Shown piece after piece: positions 1-7,896 of a stretch of 64,000 bases of DNA (position 1 is its first letter; each line of letters starts with the position of its first letter). The DNA is from Acuticoccus sediminis (GTDB taxonomy: Bacteria; Pseudomonadota; Alphaproteobacteria; Rhizobiales; Amorphaceae), in NCBI RefSeq assembly GCF_003258595.1, contig NZ_QHHQ01000001.1, forward strand, positions 124,001 through 188,000, read 5' to 3'. A program made the position numbers and the translations under genes. The notes under the pieces were generated by a model. The model had not been told where the DNA came from, searched no databases, and was given only the letters and a program-made list of their open reading frames with translations.

Positions 1-1100
1 CCGGCGACGGGAACGAGGCTCGTCCCGTCGGTCCAGGGCGCAACCTCGGTGAGGTCGATGCCGGCGAGGTCCGCGAGGGTGGCGTTGACGTCGATGGTCG
101 AGACGGGCGTGTCGATGCGGCCGGCCGGCATGCCCGGCGCGGCGATCATCAGGGGGACGCGGGCCGACCCCTCGAAGAAGCTCATCTTGAACCAGAGGCC
201 GCGCTCGCCGAGCATGTCGCCGTGGTCGGACAGGAAGAGGACGATGGTGTCGTCAGCCTGATCCGTCGCCTCGAGGGCGGTCATGATCTCCCCGACCTTC
301 TCGTCGATGTAGGAGACGTTGGCGAAGTAGGCGCGGCGCGACCGGCGGATATCGTCGGCCGTGATCTCGTAGTTGCGCCAGTCGTTGGCGTCGAAGATGC
401 GCCGGGAGTGGCGGTCGTGCACCTCGTAGGGGAGCGCGGCGACCGTCGGCTCGAGGTGCTCGCAGTCCTCGTAGAGGTCCCAGTGCCTGCGGCGGGCGAC
501 GTAGGGATCGTGCGGATGGGTGAAGGAGACGGTCAGCATCCACGGCCGCTCGTCGTTGCGGCGGCCGAGGTCGTAGACCTTGCGTGTCGCCTCGTAGGCG
601 ACCTCGTCGTCGTATTCGAGCTGGTTGGAGATCTCGCCGATCCCGGCGCCGGTGACCGAGCCGAGGTTGTGGTACCACCAGTTGATCCGCTCGCCGGGCT
701 TGCGGTAGTCCGGCGTCCAGCCGAAGTCGGCGGGGTAGATGTCCGTCGTGAGCCGCTCCTCGAACCCGTGGAGCTGGTCCGGGCCGACGAAATGCATCTT
801 GCCCGACAGCGTGGTGGCGTAGCCGGCGCGGCGCAGGTGGTGCGCGTAGGTCGGCGTGTCCGAGGCGAACTCGGCGGCGTTGTCGTAGACGCGGGTGCGG
901 TGCGGCAGCTGGCCGGCCATGAAGCTCGCCCGCCCCGGCGCGCACAGCGGCGAGCCGGTGTAGGCGTTGGCGAAGCGCGTCGACCGCGCCGCGAGCCGGG
1001 CGAGGTTCGGCGTCCTCAGGAAATCGGCCGGGCCGTCCGGAAACAGCGTCCCGTTCAGCTGATCGGCCATGAGGATCAGGACGTTGGGCTTTCGGCTCAT
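1..1100 (-). CDS. betC: Choline-sulfatase, C-terminus cut by window edge
   Basis: Hydrolyses choline-O-sulfate to choline and sulfate in the cytoplasm, feeding glycine betaine synthesis. About 366 residues are visible from an ATG at 1100; the C-terminal part lies outside the window. Seen: the sulfatase signature C-A-P-G-R near residues 53-57, where the Cys matures to formylglycine; an N-terminal metal-binding Asp in LMADQ; and a later SDHGDMLGE block followed by RGLWFKMSFFE, typical of BetC rather than arylsulfatases. The ATG overlaps the betI stop by 4 bases (ATGA), so the two are translationally coupled. The divergent choline transporter at 1792 supports choline sulfate as substrate. A maturing enzyme for the Cys is not seen here. 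Confidence 0.9.
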   Translation of the reverse strand, partial: MSRKPNVLILMADQLNGTLFPDGPADFLRTPNLARLAARSTRFANAYTGSPLCAPGRASFMAGQLPHRTRVYDNAAEFASDTPTYAHHLRRAGYATTLSGKMHFVGPDQLHGFEERLTTDIYPADFGWTPDYRKPGERINWWYHNLGSVTGAGIGEISNQLEYDDEVAYEATRKVYDLGRRNDERPWMLTVSFTHPHDPYVARRRHWDLYEDCEHLEPTVAALPYEVHDRHSRRIFDANDWRNYEITADDIRRSRRAYFANVSYIDEKVGEIMTALEATDQADDTIVLFLSDHGDMLGERGLWFKMSFFEGSARVPLMIAAPGMPAGRIDTPVSTIDVNATLADLAGIDLTEVAPWTDGTSLVPVA

Positions 1101-1684
1101 CGCTTGGTCCTGTCGAGGCAGAGATCGAGGTAGTCCGACACCATGGCGATGGCGTCGGTGCGGCTGGGCGCACGCTCCTGGAGGGCGGCGCGGATGTAGA
1201 GCCCGTCGATCATCGAGGCGATCCCCTGGGCGATGGTGCGGGCCTCGTCCCCGGACACCAGGCTGCGCAGCGCATGGACGAGGTTGGAGTCGAGCCGCCG
1301 GGCGTAGATCGCGAGGAGGCGCGAGGCGTCCGGCGACCGGTGGGCGTGGACGTAGAAGTTCAGCCACGCGACGATGACGGACGGCTCGAACTGCTCCAGC
1401 GTGAAGCAGGCCTCGAAGATCGCGGCGAGGCGTTCGCGCGGGGTGCGGGCCGCTCGGGTGCGACCGCGCACGGAGGTGCCGAAGTCGGTCAGGATACGCC
1501 GCATGGCGGCGAGCAGGATCTGCTCCTTGGAGCCGAAATAATGGTGCGCCAGGGCGGGCGAGACGCCGGCGCGGCGGGCGATGCGGCTGACGGTGACGTC
1601 GAGCGATCCCATGGCGCCGACCTCGACGATGGCGGCGCGGATGAGCGCATCGCGGCGCACGGGCTCCATTCCGATCTTCGGCAT
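1097..1684 (-). CDS. betI: TetR-family regulator BetI
   Basis: Choline-responsive repressor of betaine synthesis and choline uptake genes. 195 residues, normal for BetI. The N-terminal helix-turn-helix lies around residues 25-55 (VSRIARRAGVSPALAHHYF), preceded by the BetI-like start MPKIGMEPVRRDALI. The C-terminal ligand-binding half contains the BetI-like block VIVAWLNFYVHAHRSPDASRL. First gene of a betI-betC operon, divergent from choX; the shared 107-base region holds an inverted repeat that is a plausible BetI operator (1741-1752). Family assignment is strong. The regulated set is inferred from context. Confidence 0.92.
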   Translation of the reverse strand: MPKIGMEPVRRDALIRAAIVEVGAMGSLDVTVSRIARRAGVSPALAHHYFGSKEQILLAAMRRILTDFGTSVRGRTRAARTPRERLAAIFEACFTLEQFEPSVIVAWLNFYVHAHRSPDASRLLAIYARRLDSNLVHALRSLVSGDEARTIAQGIASMIDGLYIRAALQERAPSRTDAIAMVSDYLDLCLDRTKR

Positions 1685-1740
1685 GGGCTGCCTCTGCCTC
1701 CGAGGGGTACTGTTTACATCTCCGGGCTACTGGTTTTTAT

Positions 1741-1752
1741 TTGACTGGTCAA
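1741..1752. promoter_or_regulatory. Candidate BetI operator (inverted repeat)
   Basis: Perfect inverted repeat TTGAC-TG-GTCAA, between the divergent betI and choX genes and 39 bases upstream of the choX start. TetR-family repressors such as BetI bind short palindromes in exactly this position. That BetI binds here is inferred. Confidence 0.5.
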
Positions 1753-1791
1753 TCAACATCCCGACCGATACCCGCGACAGGAGAGATGCTC

Positions 1792-2742
1792 ATGCGACGC
1801 ACCGCCCTCCCCGCCCTGGTCCTTGCGGCCAGCACCGCCCTCGTCATGCCGGCCATGGTTGCCCCGGCCCTGGCCCAGGACTGCGAGGACATCACCTTCT
1901 CCGACGTCGGCTGGACCGACATCACCGCCACCACGGCGCTGACGAAGACGGTGCTGGAGGGGCTCGGCTACGACGTCGACGTGAAGGTGCTGTCGGTGCC
2001 GGTGACCTACGCCTCGCTGGAGAAGGGTGACGTCGACGTCTTCCTCGGCAACTGGATGCCGACGATGGAGGGCGACATCGCCGCCTACCGCGACAAGGGC
2101 ACGGTCGAGACCGTGCGCGCCAACCTCGAGGGCGCGAAGTACACGCTGGCGACGAACGCGGCCGGCGCGGAGCTCGGCATCAGGACCTTCGCCGACATCG
2201 CCAAGCACGCCGAGGAGCTGGACGGCGAGATCTACGGCATCGAGCCCGGCAACGACGGCAACCGGCTGATCCTCGACATGATCGACCAGGACGCGTTCGG
2301 CCTTAAGGACTTCGAGGTGCGCGAGTCCTCCGAGCAGGGGATGCTGGCGCAGGTGGCGCGGGCGACGAAGCGGGACCAGCCGATCGTGTTCCTGGGCTGG
2401 GAGCCGCACCCGATGAACGCCAATTTCGAGCTGACCTACCTCGAGGGCGGCGACGACTTCTTCGGCCCCGACCTCGGCGGCGCGACCGTCTACACCAACG
2501 TGCGGGCCGGGTTCATGCAGGAGTGCCCGAACGTCGGCAAGCTCCTTGAAAACCTCGGGTTCTCGCTGGCGATGGAGAACGAGGTGATGGCGCTGATCCT
2601 CGACGAGGGCGAGGAGGCGGACGACGCCGCCGAAGCCTACCTGACGGAGCACCCCGACGTCCTGCCGGAGTGGCTCGACGGCGTGACGACGCTGAGCGGC
2701 GAGCCCGGTCTGGACGCGGTCAAGGAAGAGCTCGGCCTCTGA
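1792..2742 (+). CDS. choX: Choline ABC transporter, periplasmic binding protein
   Basis: Captures choline (possibly also betaine) in the periplasm for the ChoW/ChoV importer. 316 residues from ATG 1792. I prefer this start over ATG 1786 because the AGGAG at 1779-1783 lies 8 bases from it, whereas it abuts 1786. A signal peptide (MRRTALPALVLAAS... ending ALA-Q) covers about the first 28 residues. The mature protein has OpuAC/ChoX hallmarks: WTDITATTAL, then VTYASLEKGDVDVFLGNW, and a late VFLGWEPHPMN block with tryptophans of the kind that cage the quaternary amine. A 287-base GC-rich spacer separates it from choW. Choline rather than betaine is inferred from ChoX-like motifs and the bet context. 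Confidence 0.88.
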   Translation: MRRTALPALVLAASTALVMPAMVAPALAQDCEDITFSDVGWTDITATTALTKTVLEGLGYDVDVKVLSVPVTYASLEKGDVDVFLGNWMPTMEGDIAAYRDKGTVETVRANLEGAKYTLATNAAGAELGIRTFADIAKHAEELDGEIYGIEPGNDGNRLILDMIDQDAFGLKDFEVRESSEQGMLAQVARATKRDQPIVFLGWEPHPMNANFELTYLEGGDDFFGPDLGGATVYTNVRAGFMQECPNVGKLLENLGFSLAMENEVMALILDEGEEADDAAEAYLTEHPDVLPEWLDGVTTLSGEPGLDAVKEELGL

Positions 2743-3029
2743 CCCGGGCGCTTCAAGCCTCCGCTTGCAGGTCGCAGCCCTCGTGAAGGGCGGTGCGCAG
2801 CGCCGGACGAAGCCTTTGCCCTTGACGAGGGCCGGGCCCGGCGCAGGCTGGCCCGAGGGGATCGGGCCTGCCGGCAGCGGAACGGGCGTCAGGGCCGAAC
2901 CTCTTGCCGCCGCCGAGGCGGAGGGAAGCGCGAGGGGAGGAACAGCCCTCGCCTTCGCGGCACGGCGCTTGCCCCACGGGGCGGAGGCTCTTCGCGCCCC
3001 CACCCTTTAGGACCCATCCGGAGGGCATT
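2743..3029 (+). other. Structured spacer between choX and choW
   Basis: 287 bases without a convincing gene, unusually long inside a transporter operon. It is GC-rich with several self-complementary segments, for example around CCCTCGTGAAGGGC and GGGCCCGGC. Such spacers often hold a partial terminator or stabilising hairpins that keep binding-protein mRNA in excess over permease mRNA; that role is inferred. An internal promoter cannot be excluded. Confidence 0.35.
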
Positions 3030-3866
3030 TTGGAATTCATCGAGGACTACAAGATTCCGGTCGGCGACGCCGCCGAGGCGGTGTTCGACTGGCTCCAGTC
3101 CCATGGCGGCTGGTTCTTCGACGGCCTCGCCGACGCCATGGAATGGCTCATCGACTGGCTGCTCTGGGCGCTGCAGTCGCCCCCGCCGATCGTCATCATC
3201 GCCCTCGGCGGGGCGATCGCGTACCTGATCCAGCGGCGCTGGTCGATCACGCTGTTCGTGGTTCTCGGCTTCCTCTTCATCCTGAACCAGGGCTACTGGG
3301 AGGAGATGACCGAGAGCCTGACCCTGGTGATCTCGGCCTGCATCGTGTGCATGGCGGTGGGAGTGCCGATCGGCATCGTCGCGGCGCACCGGCCGCGGCT
3401 CTACAACGTCCTGCAGCCGGTCCTCGACCTCATGCAAACGCTGCCGACCTTCGTCTACCTGATCCCGGCGATCGTGTTCTTCGGCATCGGCATGGTGCCG
3501 GGCCTCATCGCGACGGTGATCTTCGTGGTCCCGGCGCCGATCCGGCTGACCCAGCTCGGCATCGCGGCGACGCCGCGGCCGCTGCTGGAGGCGGCGGATG
3601 CGTTCGGGGCGACGGCCTGGCAGAAGCTCGTCAAGGTGGAGCTCCCCTACGCGCTGCCGCAGATCATGGCCGGCCTCAACCAGACCATCATGCTCTCCCT
3701 CTCGATGGTGGTGATCGCCGCGCTGGTGGGCGCCGACGGCCTCGGCGTACCGGTGGTGCGCGCGCTGAACCAGGTGAACACCTCGCTTGGCTTCGAGTCC
3801 GGCTTCATCATCGTGGTGGTCGCGATCATGCTCGACCGCGTCCTTCGCATCACGAGGCACCGCTGA
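3030..3866 (+). CDS. choW: Choline ABC transporter, permease
   Basis: Inner-membrane channel of the choline importer. 278 residues from TTG 3030, preceded by GGAGGG at 3019-3025; upstream in-frame sequence is low-complexity and unlike the family. The protein begins MEFIEDYKIPVGDAAEAVFDW, then about six hydrophobic helices. The ABC permease coupling loop is recognisable around EAADAFGATAWQKLVKVELP, and the family-typical block LDLMQTLPTFVYLIPA precedes it. The stop overlaps the choV start (TGATG at 3864-3868), showing translational coupling. Length matches ChoW/ProW proteins lacking the N-terminal extension of enterobacterial ProW. Confidence 0.9.
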   Translation: MEFIEDYKIPVGDAAEAVFDWLQSHGGWFFDGLADAMEWLIDWLLWALQSPPPIVIIALGGAIAYLIQRRWSITLFVVLGFLFILNQGYWEEMTESLTLVISACIVCMAVGVPIGIVAAHRPRLYNVLQPVLDLMQTLPTFVYLIPAIVFFGIGMVPGLIATVIFVVPAPIRLTQLGIAATPRPLLEAADAFGATAWQKLVKVELPYALPQIMAGLNQTIMLSLSMVVIAALVGADGLGVPVVRALNQVNTSLGFESGFIIVVVAIMLDRVLRITRHR

Positions 3867-4951
3867 TGAGCGCTCCCAGGACCCCCGCTGTCATTTTCGA
3901 GGACGTCAACATCGTCTTCGGCGACGCGCCGGCCGACGCGCTCCCGCTGATGGACGAAGGCCGGACGCGGTCGGAGATCCAGGAGGCCACGGGCCAGGTG
4001 CTCGGCGTCCACGCGTGCTCGCTCGAGGTGGGCGAGGGCGAGATCCTCGTCCTGATGGGCCTCTCCGGCTCCGGCAAGTCCACTTTGCTGCGGGCGGTGA
4101 ACCGCTTGAACCCGATCGTGCGCGGCCGCGTCCTGGTGCACGATGGTGCGCAAATGACGGACGTCACTGCTGCCGATAAGAAAATCTTACGTCGTTTGCG
4201 CCGCGAGCGTATCGCCATGGTTTTTCAGCAGTTCGGACTGCTGCCATGGCGGGACGTTTCGGAGAACGTCGCCTTCGGGCTGGAACTGTCGGGCCTCACG
4301 AAGGCCGAACGGGAGGCAAGGGCGCGGGCGCAGCTCGACCTCGTCGGCCTCTCCGACTGGGCGGACCGGCGCGTCGGCGAGCTGTCGGGCGGGATGCAGC
4401 AGCGGGTCGGCCTCGCCCGCGCGTTCGCGACCGAGGCGCCTATCCTCCTGATGGACGAGCCTTTTTCGGCGCTCGACCCGCTGATCCGCGCGCGCCTTCA
4501 GGACGAGCTGCTCGACCTTCAGCGGAACCTGAAGCGCACCATCATCTTCGTCAGCCACGACCTCGACGAGGCGTTCAAGATCGGCGACCGGATCGCGATC
4601 ATGGAGGGCGGGCGGATCGTCCAGTGCGGCACGCCGGCGGAGATCATCCGGGCACCGGCCAACGACTATGTGGCTGATTTCGTGGCCCACATGAACCCGC
4701 TCGGCGTCCTCACCGCCGCCGACGTGCTGGCGCGCGCGGGTGTAGGTGCGGACGCAGGCGAGGGCCCGCCGCCGGACGGCGCACCGAGCGTCGGCCCCCA
4801 AGCGACGGTCCAGGACGTGATGCAGTTTCTGGGGTCGCAGGAGACCGTTCGTGTGGTAGAGGACGGCCGACAGCTGGGGACGATCTCGGCGGCGGACGTC
4901 GTCGCGGCGCTGGCGGCTGGCAGCGGTGCGCCGGGTGTGTCAGGCTCCTGA
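3866..4951 (+). CDS. choV: Choline ABC transporter, ATP-binding protein
   Basis: ATPase of the choline importer. 361 residues. Walker A GLSGSGKST at about 65-73, Q-loop QQFGLLPW near 121, signature LSGGMQQ at 173-179, Walker B ILLMDEP at 193-199, then SHDLDEA with the switch His. Residues before Walker A contain the ProV/ChoV-type insertion (LPLMDEGRTRSEI). The C-terminal 75 residues form a short CBS-like tail, shorter than the paired CBS domains of ProV. Overlaps choW by one base. Confidence 0.92.
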   Translation: MSAPRTPAVIFEDVNIVFGDAPADALPLMDEGRTRSEIQEATGQVLGVHACSLEVGEGEILVLMGLSGSGKSTLLRAVNRLNPIVRGRVLVHDGAQMTDVTAADKKILRRLRRERIAMVFQQFGLLPWRDVSENVAFGLELSGLTKAEREARARAQLDLVGLSDWADRRVGELSGGMQQRVGLARAFATEAPILLMDEPFSALDPLIRARLQDELLDLQRNLKRTIIFVSHDLDEAFKIGDRIAIMEGGRIVQCGTPAEIIRAPANDYVADFVAHMNPLGVLTAADVLARAGVGADAGEGPPPDGAPSVGPQATVQDVMQFLGSQETVRVVEDGRQLGTISAADVVAALAAGSGAPGVSGS

Positions 4952-4973
4952 CGGCTGCACAGGCCTGCCTCCC

Positions 4974-5000
4974 GCGGGCGACTTTCGCGTGCGCCCGGCT
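4974..5000 (+). terminator. Weak candidate terminator after choV
   Basis: A short inverted repeat CGGGCG/CGCCCG follows choV by about 25 bases, ahead of a C/T-rich stretch rather than a clean T-run. Weak, and reported because a transcription boundary is expected before the helicase. Confidence 0.25.
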
Positions 5001-5202
5001 CCCCCCTTGTAGTTAAGCATAAGAACTGCTACGTATGTGGTGTGGTCGGGATCGCGGCCGCGCATTGCCTCAGGGCTTTAGCATGAAATGCGTCGTGGAC
5101 CGGCGCCCCCGACAGGCCAGTGAAAACGGCCGACACACCCCTTACACCGGTATTAACCGAAGAAACGCGCCCGGCATGCGCCTCGGCGCACGGAAGTAAC
5201 GT

Positions 5203-6516
5203 TTGACGACATTCACGGACCTCGGCCTGGCCGAGCCCATCCTTCGCGCCATTGAAGCGCAAGGTTATTCACAGCCCACCCCCATTCAATCGAAGGTCAT
5301 CCCCGCCATGATGGCGGATCGCGATGTCCTCGGCACCGCGCAGACGGGAACCGGCAAGACGGCCGCGTTCACGCTGCCGATCATCCATCGCCTCATCGGC
5401 CGTGGCCGCCCCGAACCCCGGAAGGTTCGTGCCCTCATTCTGGCCCCCACGCGTGAGCTGGCGGCGCAGATCGAGGAGAACGTGCGCGCCTACGCCGCCA
5501 ACACCCGCCTCTCCAGCGCCGTCGTCGTCGGCGGCGTCAAGCCGGGTCCGCAGGAGCGCAAGCTCGCCCGCGGCGTCGACATCCTGATCGCCACCCCCGG
5601 CCGTCTGGAAGACCACCTGCGCAACCGCGTCATGACGCTTGACGCGGTCGAGGTCGCCGTCCTCGACGAAGCCGACCAGATGCTGGACCTCGGCTTCATC
5701 CCGGCGATCCGCCGCCTCTTCCGGGCCCTGCCGTCCGACCGGCAGACGGCGCTCCTGTCGGCCACCATGCCGCCGGAGATCCGCCGCCTCGCAGCGGACT
5801 TCCTCAGCAACCCGGACGAAATCGCCGTCGCCCCGGTCTCGCGGCCGGTCGAGGCGATCGACCAGTCGGTCCGCCACATGGACACCAGCGAGAAGCGTGA
5901 CGCCCTCGCCGCACTCCTGGCGGAAAGCGACGTGGAGCGTGCCATCGTGTTCACCCGCACCAAGCGCGGGGCGGACAAGGTGAGCCGCAACCTCGAGATC
6001 GCCGGCTGCGCCGCGGTCGCGATCCATGGCAACAAGAGCCAGAACCAGCGCCAGCGCGCGCTGGACGCATTTCGCGACGGCAGCGCCAAGGTGCTGGTCG
6101 CAACCGACATCGCCGCCCGCGGCATCGACGTCTCCGGCGTCAGCCACGTGGTGAACTACGAGCTGCCGAACGTGCCGGAAGCCTATGTGCACCGCATCGG
6201 CCGCACCGCGCGCGCCGGTCGTTCCGGCATCGCGGTGTCGCTGTGCGCGCCGGACGAGCTGAAGCTCCTGCGCGATATCGAACGCCTGATCGGCCGGCGT
6301 CTCGCCGCCGAGAATGCCCCCACTTCGACGGCCGAGCACGTCAATGCGGTTCCGGCCGCAAAGCGGACTCGGTCGCGCCGCCGCAAGCCGTCGGCCTCGT
6401 CGGACACACAACACCGCCGTTCGGCTCCGGCCGATCGGTCCCGCACCGGCAACCGCCGGGCGGCATCTTCAACTTCGCGGCCCAAGTCCACCACTGTGCC
6501 GCAACAGACGATCTAG
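5203..6516 (+). CDS. rhlE: DEAD-box ATP-dependent RNA helicase, RhlE type
   Basis: Unwinds structured RNA, with likely roles in cold adaptation, ribosome assembly or mRNA decay. 437 residues from TTG 5203 (MTTFTDLGLAEPILRAI, the usual N-terminus). Motifs in order: Q motif around 23-30, motif I AQTGTGKT 46-53, PTRELA 82-87, TPGR 131-134, DEAD 155-158, SAT 186-188, later ARGIDV and HRIGRTARAGR. The last 75 residues are a basic, Arg/Ser-rich tail for RNA binding. Nine bases separate its stop from a cold-shock protein gene, so the pair probably forms a cold-response transcript. A 251-base leader precedes it. Confidence 0.92.
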   Translation: MTTFTDLGLAEPILRAIEAQGYSQPTPIQSKVIPAMMADRDVLGTAQTGTGKTAAFTLPIIHRLIGRGRPEPRKVRALILAPTRELAAQIEENVRAYAANTRLSSAVVVGGVKPGPQERKLARGVDILIATPGRLEDHLRNRVMTLDAVEVAVLDEADQMLDLGFIPAIRRLFRALPSDRQTALLSATMPPEIRRLAADFLSNPDEIAVAPVSRPVEAIDQSVRHMDTSEKRDALAALLAESDVERAIVFTRTKRGADKVSRNLEIAGCAAVAIHGNKSQNQRQRALDAFRDGSAKVLVATDIAARGIDVSGVSHVVNYELPNVPEAYVHRIGRTARAGRSGIAVSLCAPDELKLLRDIERLIGRRLAAENAPTSTAEHVNAVPAAKRTRSRRRKPSASSDTQHRRSAPADRSRTGNRRAASSTSRPKSTTVPQQTI

Positions 6517-6525
6517 GAGACAACC

Positions 6526-6735
6526 ATGGCCACCGGTTCGGTCAAATGGTTCAACAGCACCAAGGGCTACGGCTTCATCGCGCCTGACGAGGGCGGCCAG
6601 GACGTGTTCGTGCACATCAGCGCCGTCGAGCGGGCTGGCATGCGCGATCTCGCGGAAGGACAGAAGGTCTCGTACGAGATCGAAGTCGATCGCCGTCGCA
6701 ACAAGTCCTCGGCTGTGAACCTGCGCGCCCTCTAA
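6526..6735 (+). CDS. cspA: Cold-shock protein, CspA family
   Basis: Small OB-fold RNA/DNA chaperone that melts mRNA secondary structure. 69 residues. Contains [12 protein letters not shown] (RNP1) and [10 protein letters not shown] (RNP2), the two aromatic nucleic-acid-binding motifs. RBS TAGGAGA at 6514-6520 overlaps the helicase stop, implying coupled expression. A strong intrinsic terminator follows at 6788. Confidence 0.95.
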   Translation: MATGSVKWFNSTKGYGFIAPDEGGQDVFVHISAVERAGMRDLAEGQKVSYEIEVDRRRNKSSAVNLRAL

Positions 6736-6787
6736 GGCACGCGACCATCACATCTACCCGGCCGGGCCCGCCCGGCCCACGAACTCG

Positions 6788-6814
6788 AAAAGCCGCCTCC
6801 GGGCGGCTTTTCTT
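6788..6814 (+). terminator. Intrinsic terminator after cspA
   Basis: Perfect 10-bp stem: AAAAGCCGCC at 6788-6797 and GGCGGCTTTT at 6802-6811, with a 4-base loop and T-rich continuation. Ends the helicase-cspA transcript. The A/T symmetry means it could also act on the other strand. Confidence 0.88.
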
Positions 6815-6888
6815 GTTGCGCCACCCGCTTGGACGGCCCAGGTTCTCGGCCCATAAACGCTGCAAGAAACAAACCTGGAGGATCCGCC

Positions 6889-7803
6889 ATGGCCCCTGCC
6901 TACACCGGCGTCTGGCCCGTCGCCCCGACCCCCTTCAACGCCGACGGCACCCTCGACGTCGAAGGCATGCGCCGCGTGATCGACTGCATCGTCGACCAGG
7001 GCGCCGACGGCGTCTGCATCCTCGCCAACTTCTCCGAGCAGTTCCTCCTCACCGACGAGGAGCGCGAGACGCTGATGCGGGTCTCGCTGGAGCACATGGA
7101 CGGGCGCATCCCCGTCATCGTCACCTGTTCGCACTATTCGACCGACATCGTGGTCTCCCGCGTGACGCTCGCCAAGTCGCTCGGCGCGGCGATGGTCATG
7201 CTGATGCCGCCCTACCACGGGGCCCTCCTCAAGGGCACCGAGGCGCAGACCTACGAGCAGTTCGCCCGCGTCGGCGAGATCGGCCTGCCGATCATGATCC
7301 AGGACGCGCCGCTGTCCGGCGTGGAGATGACGGTGCCCTTCCTGGTGCGCCTCGCCCGGGAGATCGAGGCGGTCCAGTACTTCAAGATCGAGACCCCGCA
7401 GGCCGCCGGCAAGCTGCGCGGCCTCATCGAGCAGGGCGGCGACGCCATCGTGGGCCCCTTCGACGGCGAGGAGGGGATCACGCTGATGGCCGACCTCGAC
7501 GCCGGCGCCACCGGCTCGATGACCTCCGCCACGCTCCCCGATCTCGTGAAGCCGGTGCTGGCCGCGCACGCGGCCGGCGACCGGGCGAAGGCGGCGGCGC
7601 TCTACCGGGAGATCCTCCCCCTCATCAACTACGAGAACCGCCAGTGCGGCCTCAGGGCGTGCAAGACGGTGATGATGGAGGGCGGGGTGATCGGCTCGGA
7701 CGTGGTGCGCCACCCGATGCCGCAGCTCCATCCGGCGACCCGCGCCGGCCTGCTGGAGCTCGCCCGCGAGCTGAACCCGCTCGCCCTCACCTGGGGCCGC
7801 TGA
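6889..7803 (+). CDS. DapA/NAL-family enzyme, L-2-keto-3-deoxyarabonate dehydratase-like
   Basis: A class I (Schiff-base) TIM-barrel lyase or dehydratase of the dihydrodipicolinate synthase superfamily. 304 residues from ATG 6889 with RBS CTGGAGG at 6875-6881. The catalytic Lys is Lys166 in YFKIE. The Tyr of the usual YN-P motif is replaced by Gln/Asp in IMIQDAPLSG. Together with GPFDGEEGITLMADLDAG and NYENRQCGLRACK, this looks like the L-2-keto-3-deoxyarabonate dehydratase group rather than DapA; I recall this likeness from family knowledge. Likely sugar-acid catabolism. No pathway partner is adjacent. Confidence 0.7.
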   Translation: MAPAYTGVWPVAPTPFNADGTLDVEGMRRVIDCIVDQGADGVCILANFSEQFLLTDEERETLMRVSLEHMDGRIPVIVTCSHYSTDIVVSRVTLAKSLGAAMVMLMPPYHGALLKGTEAQTYEQFARVGEIGLPIMIQDAPLSGVEMTVPFLVRLAREIEAVQYFKIETPQAAGKLRGLIEQGGDAIVGPFDGEEGITLMADLDAGATGSMTSATLPDLVKPVLAAHAAGDRAKAAALYREILPLINYENRQCGLRACKTVMMEGGVIGSDVVRHPMPQLHPATRAGLLELARELNPLALTWGR

Positions 7804-7896
7804 TCCCGACCGCCGCCAGGCCCGCGCGGCTCCCCGCCGGCCTCCGCGCCGACATCGCCAACGACCCGGCCGGCGCGGCGCGCGATGGCGGTGAGG

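Noticed and set aside
253-1173. Open frame on the minus strand overlapping betC in another register
   Set aside because: The register starting at 1100 gives the full choline-sulfatase sequence. This one is a frame shadow.
1753-3003. 416-codon minus-strand open frame across choX and the spacer
   Set aside because: Antisense shadow of choX with no motif. choX itself has a signal peptide and family motifs.
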